DNA of 19,563 nucleotides, from contig JAKONL010000406.1 in the NCBI GenBank assembly GCA_022701965.1, positions 1 to 19,563 on the forward strand, in the 5' to 3' direction. Origin of the DNA: Burkholderiaceae bacterium (GTDB lineage: Bacteria > Pseudomonadota > Gammaproteobacteria > Burkholderiales > Burkholderiaceae). Position 1 is the first letter of the stretch. Every line of letters starts with the position of its first letter. The notes beneath the pieces were generated by a model, which was not told the origin of the DNA, ran no database searches, and saw only the letters and a list, made by a program, of their open reading frames with translations. Position numbers and translations under genes: made by a program. Positions 13,472 through 19,563 of the stretch are shown piece after piece.

Positions 13472-14722
13472 ATGTCAGTGGAAAAAATCAACACGCTGGT
13501 GATCGGCGCCGGACAGGCGGGCATCGCCATGAGCGAGCACCTGTCGCTCATGGGCGTGCCGCACGTCGTGCTCGAACGCGCCCGCATCGCCGAGCGCTGG
13601 CGCTCGGAGCGCTGGGATTCGCTGGTCGCCAACGGCCCGGCCTGGCACGACCGGTTCCCCTCGATGCCGTTCGAAGGCGTCGCGCCCGATGCCTTTCCGC
13701 CGAAGGAGCGCATGGCGAAGTATTTCGAGGACTATGCGGCGATGCTCGAGGCGCCGGTGCGCACCGGGGTCGAGGTCACGCGCGTCGAGCGCCACGCGGG
13801 CCGGCCCGGCTTCGCGGTGACCACCTCCGACGGCGCGTTCGAGGCCACCAACGTGGTGGTCGCGACCGGCCCGTTCCAGACGCCGGCCTATCCGAGGATC
13901 GTGCCGGAGAGCGAGCCGATCCGCCAGCTGCATTCGTCGGCCTACAAGAACCCCGGCCAGCTGCCCGACGGCGCGGTGCTGGTGGTCGGCGCGGGCGCGT
14001 CGGGCTCGCAGATCGCCGAAGAACTCCGCCAGGCCGGCCGCACGGTCTATCTCTCGGTGGGCGAGCACTACCGCCCGCCGCGCTCCTACCGCGGCCGCGA
14101 CTACGTCTGGTGGCTGGGTGCGCTCGGGCTCTGGGACGAGATCAAGATCAAGCCCAAGAAGCAGCACGTCGCGTTCGCGGTGGGCGGCTACGAAGGCGGC
14201 AAGACGGTCGACTTCCGCCGGCTCGCTCACGCGGGCATCCGGCTGGTCGGCCTGACCGGCGCCTACCGCGACGGCACGATCGCCTTCGAGGAGGGACTGG
14301 GCGCGAACATCGCCGCGGGCGACCAGGCGTACTTCGACGTGCTGCGCGACGCGGACGCCTACATCGAGGACAACGGCCTGCCGTTCCCGCCGCAGCCCGA
14401 CGCCTGGGAGCTGCTGCCCGACCCGGAATGCCTGACGCATCCGATCCGCAGCCTCGACCTCGCGCAGGCCGGGGTCACGACGATCCTCTGGGCGACCGGC
14501 TTCACCAAGGACTACGGCTGGCTCAGGGTGAACGCGTTCGACGAGAAGGGCGAACCGTTCCACAAGCGCGGCATCGCGGCCGAGAGCGGCATCTACTTCC
14601 TCGGCCTGCCCAATCTCGTGAACCGTGCCTCGTCGTTCATCTACGGCGTGTGGCACGACGCGAAGTACATCGCCGACCACATCGTGCTGCAGGAGGGCTA
14701 CCGCACCTACGCCAGGTCCTGA
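13472..14722 (+). CDS. FAD/NAD(P)-dependent oxidoreductase, flavin monooxygenase-like
   Basis: This 416-residue cytosolic flavoprotein has two dinucleotide-binding motifs: VIGAGQAG (10-17) for FAD and VVGAGASGSQ (171-180) for NAD(P)H. It also has the ERWRSERWDSL stretch and ATGPFQTPAYP seen in class B flavin monooxygenases and YUCCA-like enzymes. The FMO fingerprint is represented by QLHSSAYKNP (152-161). Such enzymes oxygenate N, S or ketone groups in small substrates. A second VLWATGF-type motif (ILWATGFTKDYGW) lies near the C-terminus. AGGAA precedes the ATG by five bases. It is divergent from the ABC ATPase operon across 132 bp and overlaps the LysR gene tail to tail by 16 bp, so it may be an early pathway step. 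Confidence 0.9.
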   Translation: MSVEKINTLVIGAGQAGIAMSEHLSLMGVPHVVLERARIAERWRSERWDSLVANGPAWHDRFPSMPFEGVAPDAFPPKERMAKYFEDYAAMLEAPVRTGVEVTRVERHAGRPGFAVTTSDGAFEATNVVVATGPFQTPAYPRIVPESEPIRQLHSSAYKNPGQLPDGAVLVVGAGASGSQIAEELRQAGRTVYLSVGEHYRPPRSYRGRDYVWWLGALGLWDEIKIKPKKQHVAFAVGGYEGGKTVDFRRLAHAGIRLVGLTGAYRDGTIAFEEGLGANIAAGDQAYFDVLRDADAYIEDNGLPFPPQPDAWELLPDPECLTHPIRSLDLAQAGVTTILWATGFTKDYGWLRVNAFDEKGEPFHKRGIAAESGIYFLGLPNLVNRASSFIYGVWHDAKYIADHIVLQEGYRTYARS

Positions 14723-15705
14723 GTCCGTGGGTGCGTCCGTGGCTGTGCCGGGGCCTGGATGTGCGGGTCGAAAAAGCTCGCCGCGCTCATGCCGGGGATG
14801 TACTGGTCGGAGATGTAGGAGCGGCATCGCGCCATGAAGACGCCGGCCAGGCGCGAGCGCTTGGCGGGCTTGTAGGTCGCGAGTCCGAGCAGCATCGGCC
14901 GGTGCGTGCCGGCCAGCCGCACGCGCACCATGCGCTTGCCGTCGAGCGACTGGTTGGACTTGGGCCGCACGTTGAACAGCGAATAGCCGATGCCGTTGGC
15001 CACCATCGAGCGCACCACTTCCTCCGACTTCGTGCGCGCGACGATGTTGGGCGCGACGCCGGCCTGCGAGAACAGCGAGGTGAAGTACTCGCGGCTCATC
15101 GGCAGGTCGAGCAGCACGAACGGCTGGGGCGCCAGTTCGGCGAAGGTGACGGCCTTCTGCTCGGCGAGCGGGTGGAGTTCGCTCACCAGCACGTAGGGCG
15201 GCAGCGTCGCCAGGCTCTCGAACTCGATGTCGTCGCCCAGGTGCAGGTCGTAGGTGAGCGCCAGGTCGATCTCGAGGGCGCGCAGCTTGTTCATGATGAC
15301 TTCCTGGTCGCCCTCGACCATCTGGATGTCGACCTTCTCGAAGGCGCGCGAGAAGCCGAAGATCACCTCCGGCGCGATCATGGCCGTGAGCGACTGGAAG
15401 CTGCCCACGCGCAGCGCGCCCTGCATCACGTTGCCCGAATCCGAGGCGATCTCGTAGAGACGCAACGACCGGTCCAGCACGTCCTCGCACTGGTGCAGCA
15501 CCAGGGAGCCGATGGCCGTCAGGCCCAGTCCCTTGGACGGATGGCGGACGAACAGCTGCACGTTGAGTTCGCTCTCGATGTGCGCGATGGCCGCGGAGAT
15601 CGACGGCGACGAGATGTGGATCTGCGCCGACGCGGCGGCGATGCTGCCGTGCTTCGCGGTCGCGACGAAATACTCCATCTGGCGCAGGGAGACGCGGTTG
15701 AGCAT
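14707..15705 (-). CDS. LysR-family transcriptional regulator
   Basis: This 332-residue regulator has the N-terminal LysR helix-turn-helix (about 5-65: SLRQMEYFVATAKHGSIAAA, then SSPSISAAIAHIESELNVQL). A two-lobed periplasmic-binding-like effector domain follows from about 95 to 300 (GALRVGSFQSLTAMIAPEVI, DLALTYDLHL, MVANGIGYSLFNVRP). The C-terminal extension after about 300 (HIQAPAQPRTHPRTQ) is longer than usual and is the part that overlaps the monooxygenase gene by 16 bp. LysR proteins bind T-N11-A sites and respond to a pathway compound. It is the only regulator in the 10-19 kb island and probably controls some or all of those operons, but its targets are inferred. Confidence 0.93.
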   Translation of the reverse strand: MLNRVSLRQMEYFVATAKHGSIAAASAQIHISSPSISAAIAHIESELNVQLFVRHPSKGLGLTAIGSLVLHQCEDVLDRSLRLYEIASDSGNVMQGALRVGSFQSLTAMIAPEVIFGFSRAFEKVDIQMVEGDQEVIMNKLRALEIDLALTYDLHLGDDIEFESLATLPPYVLVSELHPLAEQKAVTFAELAPQPFVLLDLPMSREYFTSLFSQAGVAPNIVARTKSEEVVRSMVANGIGYSLFNVRPKSNQSLDGKRMVRVRLAGTHRPMLLGLATYKPAKRSRLAGVFMARCRSYISDQYIPGMSAASFFDPHIQAPAQPRTHPRTQDLA

Positions 15706-15714
15706 GTCGGGATG

Positions 15715-15735
15715 GGCGCACGCCGGACGTGCGCC
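15715..15735. repeat. Inverted repeat GGCGCAC-7-GTGCGCC upstream of the LysR gene
   Basis: A perfect 7-bp dyad (arms 15715-15721 and 15729-15735, loop GCCGGAC) begins nine bases upstream of the LysR start codon. It could be a leader hairpin affecting translation or part of an autoregulatory site. No T-tract follows. Confidence 0.5.
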
Positions 15736-15781
15736 GGAAGGGGCGATGAGGGGGTCTGCGGACCAGTGTAGCGGCCGCCTT

Positions 15782-16453
15782 TCAGAGATCGCCGGGAACG
15801 CCGAAGCTCGGTGCCGCGCGCGGGTCCAGCGCCCGCGTGACGTAGGCCTGTTGCTGGGGTTCGTAGATCTTCCAGGTGTCGTACAGCGCGCGCACCGGGT
15901 CGCTCTCCACCCAGTCGAGACGCAGGTCGACCACGGGCCAGTCCTGGTCGCCGTAGACCAGCAGGCCGGCCGAATGCACCGGACCTTCCTCGCCGCCGGC
16001 GGCCTGGCCGGCGAGCATCGCCTGCATCAGGCGCTCGGCCAGCGGTCCTTCCGCATCCTCGAAGGCCGCCAGCATCGCCGCCGGCACCTCGCGCGTGCGC
16101 AGCATGTTGCCGGCGCAGGCCGCGTCGGTGCCGACCGCGCTAGCCAGCGTGCCGAGCGCCTGCGCACCGGTGAAGACCACCGGCGGGTTGCGCGCATCGA
16201 TGGCCATGATCTGGCGGTAGTCGACGAACGGCCGCTGGCGCAGTTCGGCCACGGCCTGCGCGGGCGTCAGGCCGCCGGCCATCAGGTCGAGCGCGAGCGG
16301 CCCGAGCGCCGGGTCGGTGATGTTCTGGCTGGCGGCGGCGCCGATGCCCTTGCGGCCGCGGATGCAGCGTGCGGCGACCGCCGGCGACGACGACGCGACC
16401 GCCGCGCCGAACTGGCCGGTCTTCGTGCAGCGTGCGAGGATGGAAAAGGTCAT
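15782..16453 (-). CDS. DUF1028-family protein (predicted Ntn-hydrolase fold)
   Basis: This 223-residue protein matches the DUF1028 pattern: start MTFSILARCTKTGQFGAAVA, then SSSPAVAARCIRGRKGIGAA, AASQNITDPALGP and the acidic segment VVDLRLDWVESDPVRALYDTW near the C-terminus. DUF1028 proteins are predicted to share the Ntn-hydrolase fold and are often found next to peptidase, amidase or RidA-like genes; a confirmed reaction is not known to me. It lies 10 bp downstream of the RidA-family gene, clearly in the same operon, and upstream of nothing else on this strand. The pairing suggests hydrolysis of an amide or peptide-like intermediate, but this is inference. Length is typical for the family. 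Confidence 0.88.
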   Translation of the reverse strand: MTFSILARCTKTGQFGAAVASSSPAVAARCIRGRKGIGAAASQNITDPALGPLALDLMAGGLTPAQAVAELRQRPFVDYRQIMAIDARNPPVVFTGAQALGTLASAVGTDAACAGNMLRTREVPAAMLAAFEDAEGPLAERLMQAMLAGQAAGGEEGPVHSAGLLVYGDQDWPVVDLRLDWVESDPVRALYDTWKIYEPQQQAYVTRALDPRAAPSFGVPGDL

Positions 16454-16463
16454 GGCGGCGTCC

Positions 16464-16877
16464 TCAGTCCGGGATGACGGCGGTGGCGTCGATCTCCACC
16501 AGCCATTCGGGCCGGGCCAGCGCGGAGACCACGATGCCGGTCGACACCGGGAACACGCCCTTGAGCCAGCGCCCGACCACCCGATAGACCGCTTCGCGGT
16601 AGCGCGGATCGACCAGGTAGATCGTGATCTTGCAGATGTCCTCGAGCTCGCCGCCGGCCTCCTTCAGCAGCATCGCGATGTTGGCCATCGCCTGCTCCGT
16701 CTGGCCGCCCGCGTCGCCGATGCAGACGCTCTCCGACGTGTCGAGGTTCTGGCCGATCTGCCCGCGCAGGAACACGGTGCTCCCGCGTGCGACGACCGCC
16801 TGGCACAGATCGTTGTCTATCTTCTGTTCGGGGTAGGTGACGCTGGTGTTGAACGGGCGGATGCGGGTGTGCTTCAT
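16464..16877 (-). CDS. RidA-family protein lacking the catalytic arginine
   Basis: This 137-residue protein is of the Rid (YjgF/YER057c/UK114) family, small trimers that in the RidA subgroup hydrolyse reactive imines and enamines. Family features include FLRGQIGQNL (37-46), QAMANIAMLLKEAGGELEDI (62-81), ITIYLVDPRY and GVFPVSTGIVVSALARPEWL (107-126). The RidA active-site Arg (FPARS in E. coli) is replaced by FPVST, so imine deaminase activity of the RidA type is not expected; it fits the Arg-lacking Rid subfamilies. The start at 16877 (MKHTRIRPF) fits the family better than an in-frame ATG at 16916; neither has a clear ribosome-binding site. It is followed by the DUF1028 gene and is divergent from the binding-protein gene. 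Confidence 0.87.
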   Translation of the reverse strand: MKHTRIRPFNTSVTYPEQKIDNDLCQAVVARGSTVFLRGQIGQNLDTSESVCIGDAGGQTEQAMANIAMLLKEAGGELEDICKITIYLVDPRYREAVYRVVGRWLKGVFPVSTGIVVSALARPEWLVEIDATAVIPD

Positions 16878-16964
16878 GGTCGGTGGCGCGGGCCGGTGAA
16901 TGGGGGAGGCGGACATGGTCGAGCGTGCCGGCCGTCAGCGCCATTTGGGAAACATGAGGCACGC

Positions 16965-16977
16965 CTAAGTAAAAAGC
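16965..16977 (+). promoter_or_regulatory. Shared 13-bp motif, copy upstream of the binding-protein gene
   Basis: CTAAGTAAAAAGC lies 73 bp before the binding-protein start in the 173-bp divergent region shared with the RidA-family gene. A small dyad AGGC-AC-GCCT (16957-16966) overlaps its left end. It matches the minus-strand motif at 13378-13390 at 11 of 13 positions. An imperfect promoter-like pair TTGGGA (16945-16950) / TAAGTA (16966-16971) overlaps it with 15-bp spacing. Confidence 0.35.
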
Positions 16978-17050
16978 GACTTGGCCGATGGGCGGCCGCT
17001 TCGCATCATCCGTCGGACGATTCAACTTCCATCCGACCGAGGGAACCCCG

Positions 17051-18076
17051 ATGATCCGCAAGCTCCTGACGCTCACCGTCCTCTCCGCCGCGCTCGGCGG
17101 CACCTCCGCCTGGGCCCAGGACGCGCTGGTGGTCAGCACCTGGGGCGGCAGCTTCCGCGACCTCATCGACGAGAACATCGGCAAGGAGTTCACCCGCCAG
17201 ACCGGTGTGCCGGTGAAGTACGTGACCGGCGGCACCATCGACCGCCTGAACAAGGCCAAGCTGGCCTCCACGCCCGAGAGCGACATCACCTTCACCACCT
17301 CGCACGTCGGCTGGCTCTACGTGAGCAGCAACCTGTTCACGCAGCTCGACACCGCGAAGATCCCCAACTACGGCCATCTCGTCGACCGCGCGAAGATCAG
17401 CCCGTACCACATCGGCAGCTGGGCCTACGTCTACTCCATCGGCTACCGCGCCGACATGCTGCCGGCCGGCGTCAAGTTCGACAGCTGGAACGACCTCTGG
17501 AATCCGGCGCTCAAGGGCAAGATCAGCGCGCCCGACTTCGATCCGAGCCACCTGATCGCGGTGTCGGCGATGCTCTCGGGCGGCGACGCGGCGACCTGGG
17601 AGAAGGGGCAGGAGAAGCTCAAGGCGCTCAAGCCGAACTTCAAGGCCTTCTACACCAACGACGCCAATGCGCAGCAGCTGATCGCCACCGGGGAGACGCC
17701 CGTCGAAGTCATCCTGTCGATGAACGCCTACTACATGGTCGGGCAGGGCGTGCCGGTGAAGCTGGCGATGCCCAAGGAGGGCGCGGTGCTCGGCGTCGAC
17801 ACCATGGGCATCATGAAGGGCTCGACGAAGACCGACCTGGCCTACAAATTCATGAACATCGCGCTGTCGTCGGACGTCCAGTCGAAGATCGTGGCTTCCA
17901 AGAAGGCCAGCCCGGTGGTCGACAACGCCGTGGTCTCGGCCGAGGACGCGAAGCTGCCGGGGGTGTTCACCACCAAGGCCCAGTGGGACACGCAGGCCAT
18001 CGTCATCGACAACAAGCTGCGCGCCGAGAAGACCGCCGAGTGGCGCAAGTGGTTCACCGAAAACGTGATGAACTGA
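17051..18076 (+). CDS. PotD-like ABC transporter substrate-binding protein
   Basis: This 341-residue periplasmic protein has a Sec signal peptide (MIRKLLTLTVLSAALGGTSA, cleavage near AWA|Q at about 22). The mature part opens DALVVSTWGGSFRDLIDENI, typical of spermidine/putrescine-type extracellular binding proteins. It also has GWLYVSSNLFTQLDTAKIPN and IGSWAYVYSIGYRADML. Related receptors bind polyamines, opines or other small nitrogenous compounds; the ligand here cannot be read. The start at 17051 has GAGGGAA upstream and gives a proper signal peptide, unlike an in-frame ATG at 16988. It is followed after 10 bp by the first permease gene. The matching ATPase is most likely the one at 12176-13339. 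Confidence 0.92.
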   Translation: MIRKLLTLTVLSAALGGTSAWAQDALVVSTWGGSFRDLIDENIGKEFTRQTGVPVKYVTGGTIDRLNKAKLASTPESDITFTTSHVGWLYVSSNLFTQLDTAKIPNYGHLVDRAKISPYHIGSWAYVYSIGYRADMLPAGVKFDSWNDLWNPALKGKISAPDFDPSHLIAVSAMLSGGDAATWEKGQEKLKALKPNFKAFYTNDANAQQLIATGETPVEVILSMNAYYMVGQGVPVKLAMPKEGAVLGVDTMGIMKGSTKTDLAYKFMNIALSSDVQSKIVASKKASPVVDNAVVSAEDAKLPGVFTTKAQWDTQAIVIDNKLRAEKTAEWRKWFTENVMN

Positions 18077-18086
18077 GCGCGGGCGA

Positions 18087-18935
18087 ATGCGTTCCGACCT
18101 GAGGACATGGCTGGTCTCGCCGTCGGTGGTGGTCGCGGCGGGCATCGCCGTGTCGCTCCTCGCGGTGCTGCAGTTCAGCTTCCGCGCCCACGTGCCCGGA
18201 TCGCTGGACGTCGGCGGATTCACCTTCGAGAACTTCTTCGGGATGGGCAAGTCGATCTACTTCGACGCCTTCGCCAACACCCTGCGGCTGAGCGTGGAGA
18301 CCACGATCGTCTCGCTGCTGGTGGCCTATCCGCTGGCCTACGCGCTGGTCCGCGTCAGGCACCGGGCGCTCAAGTCGTTCATCCTGGTGGTCTCCATCAC
18401 GCCGCTGTTCCTCGGCGAGATCGTGCGGACCTATTCGTGGATCGCGGTGCTCGGCAGCAACGGCTTCATCAACGGAAGCCTGCGCAGGCTCGGCCTGATC
18501 GAGCAGCCGATCGCGCTCATGTTCACCCACCTGGGCGTGCTGGTCGCTCTGGTGCACGTGACGATTCCGGTCGTGGTGCTGATGCTGGCCACGGCCATCT
18601 CGCACATCGACCGCGACTACGAGAAAGCCGCCCAGAGCCTGGGCGCCGGCCCGGTCGAGACCTTCCTCACCGTCACGCTGCCGCTGTCGATGCCCGGCAT
18701 CCTGGCGAGCATCACGACCGCCTTCGCCTGGACGTTCAGCGCCTTCGCCACGCCGCAGATGATCGGCGGCGGCCGCGTGCCGACGGTCTCGACGCTGGTC
18801 TACCAGCTCGGCTTCTCGTCGATGAACTTCCCGCTCGCGGCCAGCCTCAGCGTGATGGGTCTGGTGCTCACGGCGACGGCGCTGCTGGCGGTGGGCCTCC
18901 TGACGCGGCGGCTGAAGACCGTCGGGGGCCACTGA
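18087..18935 (+). CDS. ABC transporter permease (PotB-like)
   Basis: This 282-residue inner-membrane protein has about six hydrophobic segments, beginning at about 10-30 (LVSPSVVVAAGIAVSLLAVL) and ending near 250-275. The EAA loop that docks with the ATPase is visible as YEKAAQSLGAGPVETFLTVT followed by LPLSMPGILAS. A large periplasmic loop after the first segment (SLDVGGFTFENFFGMGKSIY) is typical of PotB-type permeases. It starts 10 bp after the binding-protein gene and ends one base before the GTG start of the second permease, so it is the middle gene of a receptor-permease-permease operon. It would form a heterodimeric channel with that second permease. Confidence 0.93.
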   Translation: MRSDLRTWLVSPSVVVAAGIAVSLLAVLQFSFRAHVPGSLDVGGFTFENFFGMGKSIYFDAFANTLRLSVETTIVSLLVAYPLAYALVRVRHRALKSFILVVSITPLFLGEIVRTYSWIAVLGSNGFINGSLRRLGLIEQPIALMFTHLGVLVALVHVTIPVVVLMLATAISHIDRDYEKAAQSLGAGPVETFLTVTLPLSMPGILASITTAFAWTFSAFATPQMIGGGRVPTVSTLVYQLGFSSMNFPLAASLSVMGLVLTATALLAVGLLTRRLKTVGGH

Positions 18936-18936
18936 C

Positions 18937-19563
18937 GTGAAGATCCGCAACGCATCCCCGCGCGTGCTGCAGGTCGCCGGTCCGCTGCTGATCGCCGTGC
19001 TGCTCGCCTTCGTGCTGCTGCCGGTGGTGGTGGTGACCATCGCCGCCTTCAACGAACGGGCGCTGCTGGCCTTTCCGCCGGAGTCGTACTCGCTCAAGTG
19101 GTTCGCGCGCGTCTTCAGCTACCCGGACTTCCGCGAGGGCTTCCGCGCCACGCTGGTGGTCACAGGCTGGTCGTCGTCCATCGCGCTGGTGATCGGGACC
19201 TGCCTGTCGATCGCCGTCAAGCGGCTGGAGTTCGCCGGCAAGCGCACGCTGCTGGCGATCCTGCATTCGCCGCTGGTGGTGCCGCACTTCACGCTCGGGC
19301 TCGGACTGCTGATCCTGGTGTCGCAGACTTCCGTGAAGCGGGATTTCGGCATCGTCGTGCTGTGCCACGTGATGCTGGTGCTGCCTTTCGTGCTGCGCAG
19401 CGTCTACGTGTCGATGGAAAACCTCGACGAACGCCTGGAGCAGGCGGCGGCCAGCCTGGGCGCATCGCCCTGGAAGGTGCTGTTCACGGTGACGGTGCCG
19501 TTGCTGGCGCCGGGGCTGTTCGGCGGCTGGCTGTTCGCCGCGATCATGTCCTTCAGCGAGTTC
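18937..19563 (+). CDS. ABC transporter permease (PotC-like), 3' end beyond window
   Basis: The first 209 codons of a second permease are visible; the gene runs off the right edge. Translation probably starts at a GTG one base after the preceding stop codon (VKIRNASPRVLQVAGPLLIA). Hydrophobic segments lie at about 14-37, 69-90, 101-125 and 130-150. The EAA loop reads LEQAAASLGASPWKVLFTVT followed by VPLLAPG, matching PotC-type partners of PotB-like permeases. With the gene before it, it would form the membrane channel for the 17051 receptor, powered by a PotA-like ATPase. No further gene can be seen, so whether a local ATPase gene follows is unknown. Confidence 0.9.
   Translation, partial: MKIRNASPRVLQVAGPLLIAVLLAFVLLPVVVVTIAAFNERALLAFPPESYSLKWFARVFSYPDFREGFRATLVVTGWSSSIALVIGTCLSIAVKRLEFAGKRTLLAILHSPLVVPHFTLGLGLLILVSQTSVKRDFGIVVLCHVMLVLPFVLRSVYVSMENLDERLEQAAASLGASPWKVLFTVTVPLLAPGLFGGWLFAAIMSFSEF

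Noticed and set aside
13475..15721. 748-codon minus-strand open frame covering the monooxygenase
   Set aside because: It is antisense to a complete flavoprotein and out of frame with the LysR gene; no domain is recognisable.

Overview
The window is GC-rich chromosomal DNA from a proteobacterium, most likely a member of the Burkholderiales (Comamonadaceae such as Variovorax, or a Bordetella-like genus). The lineage is inferred from two stand-alone Bug/TctC-type periplasmic receptors, the mix of small catabolic operons each beside its own GntR or LysR regulator, and the codon bias. No rRNA, tRNA, insertion sequence, phage gene or CRISPR array was seen.

Layout. (1) 1-2842: a minus-strand catabolic operon, tctC-type receptor > RraA-family aldolase > MetE-core protein (cut by the window edge), divergent from a GntR/FCD regulator across an 84-bp control region with inverted repeats. 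(2) 2843-3427: about 585 bp without a convincing gene, with AT-richer stretches and two copies of a long dyad element spaced 147 bp centre to centre. (3) 3428-7146: a plus-strand cluster that looks stress-related: CsbD/YjbJ-like protein, small single-TM protein with an ElaB/YqjD-like tail, four-TM membrane protein, three-PAS LuxR-type regulator, lipoprotein and a 45-residue basic protein, closed by a strong intrinsic terminator. (4) 7172-8515: two abutting minus-strand genes, a polyprenyl-phosphate sugar transferase and a PIG-L-type deacetylase. (5) 8661-10122: a small hypothetical protein and a second Bug receptor. (6) 10142-13339: minus-strand operon, PotA-like ABC ATPase > GST > type II dehydroquinase-like protein > D-2-hydroxyacid dehydrogenase, with overlapping or abutting genes. 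(7) 13472-15705: FAD/NAD(P) monooxygenase-like protein and a LysR regulator, overlapping tail to tail. (8) 15782-16877: RidA-family protein > DUF1028 protein. (9) 17051-19563: PotD-like binding protein and two permeases, the second cut by the window edge.

How they fit. Regions 6-9 read as one uptake-and-catabolism island for an unidentified small, possibly nitrogen-containing compound. The binding protein and permeases lie at the right, while the only ABC ATPase in view lies 3.7 kb away on the other strand at the head of an enzyme operon. Two enzymes in the island lack a residue expected for the textbook activity (the loop Arg of type II dehydroquinase and the catalytic Arg of RidA), so their textbook names may mislead. 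Region 3 is the best candidate for an undescribed system: a compact envelope/stress gene set with its own PAS-LuxR regulator and paired upstream dyads that could be its operators.
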